Part shown: positions 56,105-64,000 of the stretch, in pieces
How the letters are laid out: each line of letters opens with the position of its first letter
Position numbering within the stretch: the stretch's first letter is position 1
NCBI RefSeq assembly: GCF_933775445.1
Contig: NC_065876.1
Span: 18,290,001-18,354,000, forward strand
Direction of reading: 5' to 3'
DNA from: Argentina anserina
Lineage: Eukaryota > Streptophyta > Magnoliopsida > Rosales > Rosaceae
Length of the DNA stretch: 64,000 bases
The notes under the pieces: model-generated
The model's database searches: none
What the model was told of the DNA's origin: nothing
The model's input: only the letters and a program-made list of their open reading frames with translations
Translations under genes and position numbers: made by a program

Positions 56105-58592
56105 ATTCTTGAGGAGCAATCATTCTCATGGATGGTTGAGTTACAATTGAAGTCTGGTATGCATTTGTTGTTTATTGTATTGTGTTCTATTTGTTGTTCC
56201 CATAATCCTATACTCTGGGGCTATGTTTTGTCTGATTCTACATGTTATAGGATCCATTTGACAATAGCTGATCAAATCTGTCTTTAGCTTAGTGGAATAT
56301 CTGAAATTTGTTTCTCTCATAGTGTAATAAACCAAGAAATTACAGTTTTATAAAACTGTCATTTCTCCTGATTATGTTTATGGTGTCTTGTTTCTTTATG
56401 AAGTTTACATTATCTGTGTATACTCTTAAGGGTTTCTTTATTTCATTGGAGATACTGAAAATGATTTTCATACCATATGATCTTTATTTTTGGTATCGTA
56501 TGAATTTTAGGGTGGTCCAAACTTCATACATCCGTAGTGATCTCGGAATTGGTGAACTTTTAACCAATCAAACGAATATTAATTGTTAGGAAACAAAAAC
56601 CATATGCAAACCACAAAACTATTCTTTGCACCATTCAAATAAAGTGATTTAAGGTTGGGAGTTTAGTCCGGAAGTTATTTGCAAGTCAGGGAAATCATTT
56701 TGCAGCCTCAGATGTCTTGCTGGATAGTATAACATTGTCTGGAATTTACATACAGCTTGCTAGTTGATGTCCTAATGAAGGTTGTGTTTGTTGTTTGCCT
56801 TTTTTTTACCAAATCATATAGCTTTTAGATTTCGAATGATCATTTCCACTTGGCAAAACGGCTGACTACCTTGGAAGCACCATGGAATTGGGGAGAGGAG
56901 AGGCTGGAGACAAGTGAAGTGTATTTACTTCAGACGAATTTAACGTTCTTGAAATGATTGTGGTCTAAGAAGTGATGGCTCCTCTTTTAGTTTGGAACTC
57001 TGAACCCCCTGTGGTGGATTGGTCATAGAACTTATAAAACAGATGGTTTGCTTTGCAGTAGCACTAAACCCTGTGTAGGATGCCAATGGGAAGGCCATCG
57101 TAGAGCAGCGGCATGGTGGAAACCGTGGAATGAGATACCAGTCTTTTGTGTAACAGATTGGACTCTAGAGTCTTTGGAGGGGAGTTGGAGAGAAAAGCCT
57201 GAATAACTAAGAGTGAGATTATACTGACTGAACCTTTAGGAATAGGAGCACACAACTTCACGCCTTCACAGATTGCTGCAAGTTCTGCTGCACCAGGGAA
57301 CATAGAGAAAGTGGTGCCTGTAATCCCCTGCATACCCAGAGAATTGAGAGCCTCTGTGATCTCTCACAACTGCAGCTATCCCTGCCTAACTAGGAAGAAT
57401 GCTTCCACAAAGCACCAGTGTTAATGCAGAAGCATGTAAGGGGGAGGTGACATGTTGTAGCAATGACGCACGGCTGTTGATTAAGACTGAATTCTAGTGC
57501 TGTGTTTGCATTTCGAATGGGGTTGGAGGGACATGTTGTAACACAGGCATCTTGAAGCTAAATTGACCATCACATGGAAGATAACAATGTTGTAATTAAT
57601 GATTCAAATAACTAACCACTTGGGAAACCCATCAAATGATTCAAATCATCTTGGTGACCTCGAATGATGATCACTGTTCTGAGTTCTGAAAGAATCGCAG
57701 GGACGTTACTTGTGTTTCACGTTGTATTACACCTTGACAATATTCTTGATAATATACATGGGCACGCCTATCATCCACTTCAGAGTGACTTGTGAAGTGC
57801 AAGGGAGACTAGCAGGTCACAAGTACCTTAACTATTAACATTTCTAGGGGGTAATGCCCCAAAAACATAAAACAAAGAACGTGACTGGGAACATATTTCA
57901 ACTTTGTACATGGCTTTTGGACACAAGGCAAAGCTCAAAGCCGACCTTATATGGGAAACACCGAAATATGGACAGCACTAATGCTTACTCGTTTGCAACT
58001 CTTTTGTCCGTCACATTATGCAAGCCACCTTCAATCTTAACTGAGACGGGTGCCATTGATGTCAAATCGCTTGCAGAATTAGAGCATGAACTAGACACTA
58101 TTCTGCTACAAAAACGCATGGAAGTAAAATCATCAAATTTTGCCAGTAAGTAAATATACGCCACCTGACAGAATGGCAAAATGATCAAATTCTATATGAA
58201 ACTTGAATAATATTTCAAATGGGCGTGAGCATATAAGTATATATGCATAAGAAAGAAAGCGTTTGTGCAGGATTCTTCACATACAAGGAAATGGAGATCA
58301 GAAACTACTAAACGAGTGCCTATAAGTTAGGGGGGCTAAGCTGCAATAGCTAAATAATAATGTGTTCCATGATCTAAGGGATAGCACATAAAAGAATATC
58401 ATACTGGATGTAGAAGCATATTGCCAACTAGTGGATCAGATGGACCCGTCTGAGATGTCGAAGAGTCCATAAGCAATTCAACCATTAGCTCGTTAACACA
58501 GTCCACATTATCAAGATGCAGTAGGATCTTCAACGAGTCATATGCTACAGGTTCAGTGATTAAACGTGTCCCATCATCAGCATGCATACGAG
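56105..58592. other. 3' flanks of UGD and of the KH gene; no gene recognised between
   Basis: 56105 to about 56350 is probably UGD 3' UTR. 56620-56715 is similar to 44513-44615. On - the part from 58592 down to about 58200 is probably 3' UTR of the KH gene. A - strand frame at 57064-57333 has no family resemblance. Confidence 0.45.
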
Positions 58593-61345
58593 TTATTTTC
58601 CTGTCTTGGCACGTTTCATTCCTGTACTATTAAAGGGCGACATGCTTGGGCTTAGACTCGGGCTCATATTTGGGCTCTCTTCCCTCAATGTACCATTAAG
58701 CATAGCTAATTCCCTCAGCTGTTGCTTCTTATAGTGATCAAAAGACTCATCCTGCAAGAGATACACAACAGGTCACTCAAAGACGATGAATGAGAGAGAA
58801 ATAACTCCATGATTAATCTTGTTCATACCACAGGCTTGAGAAGGTTCTCTAGCATAGCCACTGCATAGTCCAAGTGCGCGTTGATTATATCTTCAGGAAA
58901 TTCAGCCTCCACCAACACATGCAACGGCTCATTAAGATGTTCATATCCAGGCTTTTCCTTTAATTTCTCTTCCTATAGGTGATCAGAGAGAGATACTCAG
59001 AAGTTAATAAGGCTGATGTGCAAGCAGCGTAACAAAAACTTCAGTACCCATGATATATATAAAAAAACATAATTTGTAAACAAAAGGATGCTCACATTGT
59101 CAAAGGTTAAAGAATCGGCAAATCTATTTTTGAACCCTAGTTAAGGCACAGAAAGTCCACTCCGAAATCATTTTACTTCATAGTTATTAAAATGGTGATA
59201 GACAAGGAGGTTAATTTATGTGGTGAAGAATATTGGACTCTATAGCTTAACCGTGCTGTGAAATTTAGCATAAAGTCTATGAAAAATAATAAAGATAAGA
59301 ATCAGGTGATATGTCAATAATCCCAAAAGATTTATAGTTCTTCTTAACTCAAAACTATTGAGTAGCATAAAGTTATGGTAACTCTAGACACGAATAAAGC
59401 TAAGAAACAGAACTAAATTTGCACACAACTATTCCAACCAAAATGCTCCAGTTTAATCACATTTTTGTACCAAATGATTTGCTGTAAAGAACTCTTACCT
59501 TTACCGAATCCTTAACAGAACCCTTTCCTCGAATATACACCCTACATTCTGTCATGGCTTCAACTCTTTTTAGGGAGTTCCCACGTGGTCCCAAAATTCG
59601 GCCTACGAAATTGTACTGCCAAGCTTGGAGTAAAATTATCAACTTAAAGAATAGGGTCAAAATATCAAACTTTACATCGACTAAAAACTCCTTGCTTACA
59701 TGTGGATATTTGTCCACTGGAACATCAAGTCTAATAACTCTCTTTACAATAGGAGTGGTTGCTAATCCCTGGACCCCATGCCATACCATTGGGGGGGATT
59801 GAAACGGGACCATCCGTTGGATATGTCCATTTTCCTGCAGGAAAGAATTTAACATCACATCTCAAACATACATGACACAACGGATAAAGGCAATAAGCAA
59901 GCTTCTGAAGGCTTAGGCCTACTCGAAAGAATATTCTGTAAAGAATAGCATTATAAGCAATAGTAATTTAGGATTACTAACTGTAGTGTTACCTCCATTT
60001 GCATTCCCGACCATCCCTCCAATCCCATCGGTCTACCATTTGTGTGTTGACCTAATGACCTATATGGACTTTCACGCTCAAGTAATTCATAATCTGCAAC
60101 AGTTTGATTGAAGCCCGACACCCTTCTGATTTCTGGCATGGCATGAAAGAACAAGTCATAAATATAATGTAAAGGGGATTAAAATGTAGAGTATACTTTA
60201 AAAGGGTGAACTGTAGGCAGAAATATCAACCATGACTTAGGAGTCTGCTACATAGTGGCAAAACTTGTACAAATGGTCCCAACTTTTGCTTCTCTGCTAA
60301 TAGTTCAGCCAAATATCTGCAATTACACAAGCCGAGTATTAAACATCAAGACAAGGCACAGCAGAGTAAATAAAAAGTCCACCATAAAATATATATATAT
60401 ATATATATTTATAGAGAGAGAGAGAGAGAGAGCACTGAAGGAGCTGTTGCAAAGCCAATGACAAACAAAACATAACAGACACCGAATATCAACAACACTT
60501 CAATCTGATATAATGGGAGCAGACCAATCTCTGAACTCCTACGAAAGGCTATAAGGACTCCCAGAATTGAACTATAATCACAAGTTACACCCCTCCTCAC
60601 ATCTTACCAAATACACTAGCATGGAATTACTTTCACATTTAACAAACATCCAGCACGACTTAAGGTATTAAGATACTAACAAAAACAAATTATGTTAGAA
60701 GCAGCATTGCACACTCAACGCACATATTTTCTTCTAAATCTTTTCGTTTTTACCAAGTCAGACGCGACAAGTAGAACATAGTTTCAACCTCCAAGGACAA
60801 CACCTTGAACCAAAGTTAATCGAGAAATAAAGTCCTACGGACACAACACAAAGCGTAACCACTACCTTAAAATTGCAACCATTGTTGCTTATATTTCCTT
60901 CCAATGACAGCAAGCAGGGGACAATCCCACTAAAGTATAATAATTGTGATCAATTCTAGATCCCAGTAACAATCAACTATTGAATGGTGGTCGCAAACAT
61001 GTCATCTGGTCACGTGTCCCAAAGGTATGGATTTTACAGTGTTAACAGTCAAGACTCCCGTATTCTTGGTGCCTTTTCAATTATAATTTTCTCGAGATCA
61101 ATGCTTACATGATAAATGTGGTATGTGCTTACCCATTTTCCCAACAAAAATACAAATTCTTAGAAACGAATTGAAATGCGTATAGTTAAGTAATGCCAAA
61201 CATCAAGTATGTGATAGAAACCAAACTGAGATGAGAGATTAGACCTCTCTCGATCCACGGAGGGCAGCGGAGACCTGTGTGGGGATGCAGGAACGCCAGG
61301 AGGTGGATACTGGAAGTAACTCCCGGGAGGAATCCTGTCTCCCAT
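58593..61345 (-). CDS. STAR-family KH-domain RNA-binding protein (At5g56140/At3g08620 group)
   Basis: Seven coding exons on - join in frame: 61245-61345, 60231-60316, 59993-60132, 59700-59834, 59499-59615, 58829-58972 and 58593-58751. They give 293 residues, a normal size. The N-terminus [20 protein letters not shown] is typical of this plant group. [20 protein letters not shown] and [15 protein letters not shown] form the QUA1-like dimerisation part; most relatives have NQE where this has SHE. The KH domain starts at [15 protein letters not shown] and carries the GPRG loop (163-166) in [20 protein letters not shown] and [12 protein letters not shown]. The QUA2-like part follows ([20 protein letters not shown]). 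The tail is a Met-Ser-Pro repeat region ending [12 protein letters not shown] proteins bind RNA and act in splicing or stability; the plant members are little studied. The leader holds two long (CT)n runs. Confidence 0.95.
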
Positions 61346-61520
61346 CACACAACTTGGACTAGCTACTGTTAATATAAACAAAACCACTCTGAGAAAAAAA
61401 AAATGATCGAAAGAACCGAACATAACACAATATCATGCAACTGAAACGAAACTGAAACAAGCATACATCCCATCTAATAATGCAATACAGACAGTTATTC
61501 AGAAGCAAATATCAGTGAAT

Positions 61521-61559
<39 letters not shown>

Positions 61560-61588
61560 TACCGGGTGGGGAAAGGAGATACAGGAGC

Positions 61589-61626
<38 letters not shown>

Positions 61627-62467
61627 AGGAGAAGGAGGAGGAGGGAGGTGGGAGCAGAGAGATCGGAATCTGAGTTGCCGCTGCCTCTGTCCCTTACTGC
61701 AAGTAGAGAGTGTGTTGTTGTGTGCGGGGAGAGTGAGGACTGAACTTAGGTAAGAGGAAAACAGAAATCCCTACAATGTAGTACTATCCATTATTATACA
61801 AAAAAATAAATTCTGAATATATGGATCTGTCGACATTTCTTTTTCCGGAGTCACCACAATTAACTGCAAAAATTCTTATATGCACGGTGTGTATATGACA
61901 CAACGCAATCCTAACTATCGAAAATAATATAAATTCAGAGCTCACTGTGTATTTATATGATATCCTCTTATCTTAACCGTTCAAACTATATATGAAGATA
62001 CACGGCGTGCATAGAGGATACTTTGCAATTAACCGTATTTTGTTTCATAGAATGGGAAAGATAATAGAGTCTATACATGTATATGATGTAACAGTCTGGT
62101 GCACATAACTACGATCTTGTCCGCTTTAGGCCCAGTGACTCGCACGAAATGCGTCTTATTATGGGTAGCTGACCATGCACATATAAGCACAGATTTCACT
62201 CTCTCGGACAATGTGTGATCCATGACCTACCTCCCTACTAACTACCGAGCTAGGCATCACAATACAAACTCATGGAATCACTTTTCGTTCCAGAATATTC
62301 CTACAACTAATATTGTTGTTTGGACCAAACTAGCCCTAGAATTATTGATTTTGTCATTAATATGAAGGTTTCTATGGGAAAATCAAGAAGATTTTTTTTT
62401 TAATTTTCATACCTTGGCATTTTCAAACACATGAAATGAGCTAGGGTTTAGTTGGGTTTTTGGCACC
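61346..62467. other. 5' leader of the KH gene with two (GA)n runs, then intergenic DNA
   Basis: (GA)n at about 61523-61556 and 61590-61622 (CT on the sense strand), plus GGAGGAGGAGG, lie in the probable 5' UTR and core promoter. 61800-62400 has no recognised feature. Confidence 0.6.
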
Positions 62468-63110
62468 TTGCTTCATCTTTATGCCATTGATGAACATTAT
62501 TGCTTGGAATTGCATGGGGATGATCAACGGTTAAATGGAGGAGGCAATGATCACCTTGATTCATCAGCATATGTTGGCGGTGTTGCTCCTTTCGGAGACC
62601 AAACTAATGAGAGTAAGGTGATGAGTGCCTTGTTGTTGGGCCAAGTCGGCATGGAGAAGTTGGTTCTTACCTATTTCTCTAAAATCTTTAGCTCAGCAAT
62701 ATTGATAAGTGTTGCCATGCTCGATACTGTTGATTCGCTACAACCTAAAGTGACAACTAAGATGAATATGGAAGTACTAGAGTCGATTCTTTCGCATCTT
62801 GAGCCGATTCTTCAACTCCCACACAGAGGAAAGAGTTCCCATATATGATAGCCTTGGCCTTAGGCTTATGCCGCTTGTTGAAAGAAGGTGGCCTACATCG
62901 AACTTGTCTAGGCAGAGTGATGCCATGCCAACAACAGAGGTGAACGAGGTCCGACCTCTGTCTCAGATGGGGAGGGCAGCAACAAAACGTTTTGTGACTT
63001 CATCAGACATGACGAATGTTTGGGGAAGAAGGGGAAGATGCTAAGCGGCCAACCAAATTTTATGAAACCCTAGGAGAGAAACCCTAGAGAGAAAATAAAA
63101 GAGGGAGACG
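62468..63110 (+). pseudogene. Decayed LINE-like fragment (endonuclease start)
   Basis: ATG at 62491 begins MNIIAWNCMGMING, then a stop. This matches the NIxxWNCRG opening of plant L1 endonucleases, and LLLSETKL appears in the same frame near 62580, as in the xxxLxETK motif. The longest frame (62468-62848) is in a different phase and has no clear relatives. The right part (62850-63110) is unassigned. Confidence 0.4.
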
Positions 63111-64000
63111 ACTACTTAATTTTATTTAAGTTCAACTTAAATTATAACTTTGATTTTGTTTAGGTTATTGATGTCTATATAAGCATCATCTTTCTTTGTA
63201 TTTAAGACATTCTTTAATATGAATTTAACGTTATTGAGTTTTCTCAATTAGACTGGTAAATTCCTGAATTTCTCATGGATTCAAGAAATCCTAACTACTC
63301 TTGTGAATTCAAGGTTCTTGTTGGTGGATTCCAACGAATTAGTTCCTCTGCATCAAGTGGTATTATCCGTCTCAAACTTACATTATGGTCAAAATCTTTT
63401 GTACGAGCAACACGAAAAGTCTAAAAGATCATTTTCTTAAATATTCCAACAGCTATCTAGTAGCCTTAATGTCACAACCCAACCAGGATCATGACTAATG
63501 AGGATTTAAAACCGAAAATTTGTGTAAAACTCCTTTCAAATTGGACACAAAAAGAAGTACCTGTAATTTTTTTTTCTTCCACTGACAAAACTTGCAAGAA
63601 ACCATCTTTAGTAAACCAAACTAAATTTTACAACTCTGGCAAGAGTCACACAAAATTTTTACATGCTCACAAGAGCTACTTTGGTTATAAAGTTTTACAA
63701 TACAAGAAAAGAGCACCAAAGGCTCCAGGTTAACACTTCTGCTTACAAAAGCCTTTTTCCTTCCTATAATACACTAGCAAAACAATAGAAGTCCTAGAGA
63801 ACAACTAGACATTTACAGCTCAAAACGTTCAAACACAGCAGTAAGTCCAACACACACTATACAACAAGCACTTCAAGTTCAAGACAACTCAAGAATCTCA
63901 CTACAACGTCCACTCATGGATTGCTTACCTGAAAACAATGAAAGATATAGGGAATTAGCTTTACTAGCTCAGTAGGTACGATAAATAATCAATATAAACA
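63111..64000. repeat. Retroelement-like non-coding sequence
   Basis: 63111-63380 resembles an LTR followed by a degenerate primer site (AGTGGTATTATCC near 63356-63368). From 63470 onward the style, including ACCAGGATCATGACTAATGA and the closing TAGCTCAGTAGGTACGATAAAT, resembles 9990-10080 and other Gypsy-like debris in the window. No genes. Confidence 0.35.

Noticed and set aside
57064..57333. An 89-residue - strand frame between UGD and the KH gene
   Set aside because: I recognise no domain, there are no matching splice sites to extend it, and composition does not distinguish it from chance.

Overview
This is nuclear DNA from a flowering plant, almost certainly a eudicot. The evidence is AT-rich intergenic DNA, short GT-AG introns, plant-only families (DUF579/GXM xylan methyltransferase, MUR3-like GT47, RABD1) and abundant Copia, Gypsy, L1, hAT, PIF/Harbinger and MITE debris. 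The repeat families look like those of rosids, perhaps Rosaceae, but that is an impression and not a test.

Layout, left to right. A CDK-like protein kinase gene (5' end outside the window) runs on + to 5427; its large intron holds an antisense, internally deleted Copia element. A single-exon GXM-type glucuronoxylan O-methyltransferase follows at 6848-7744. From about 8.6 to 16.9 kb is a nested repeat island: a MITE, two copies of a ~730 bp direct repeat, Gypsy-like non-coding debris, a 2.24 kb Copia-like element with a perfect target-site duplication, and a dead L1 fragment. The eight-exon RABD1 gene is at 17172-20292. From 20.3 to 30.8 kb there are no intact genes: a chromovirus 3' fragment split by a MITE, an F-box pseudogene, two fold-back elements and more Gypsy-like debris. 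A MUR3-like GT47 galactosyltransferase is at 30853-32586 and eEF1B-gamma at 34309-36920 (-). From 37.2 to 45.4 kb lie a putative Gypsy LTR, a hAT MITE with a perfect 8-bp duplication, and an unusual TGTCAC-based minisatellite.

The most interesting block is 45434-53392: two PIF/Harbinger elements lie head to tail and abut with no spacer. The first carries an intact MYB/SANT ORF1 and a lightly broken transposase. The second has lost both, keeps the termini and the transposase tail, and carries pieces of a host gene resembling the thylakoid PDZ-TPR protein MET1/ZKT, with one host intron retained. Its right end lies 171 bp upstream of the apparent TATA box of a UDP-glucose dehydrogenase gene (CDS 54662-56104). 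A seven-exon STAR/KH RNA-binding protein gene follows on - (58593-61345), then retroelement remnants to the end.

Three of the seven host genes act in cell-wall polysaccharide synthesis: UGD makes UDP-glucuronate, GXM methylates glucuronate side chains on xylan, and the GT47 protein probably galactosylates xyloglucan. They are separated by unrelated genes and repeats, so a functional cluster is not shown. The remaining genes (Rab GTPase, elongation factor subunit, kinase, RNA-binding protein) are housekeeping or regulatory.
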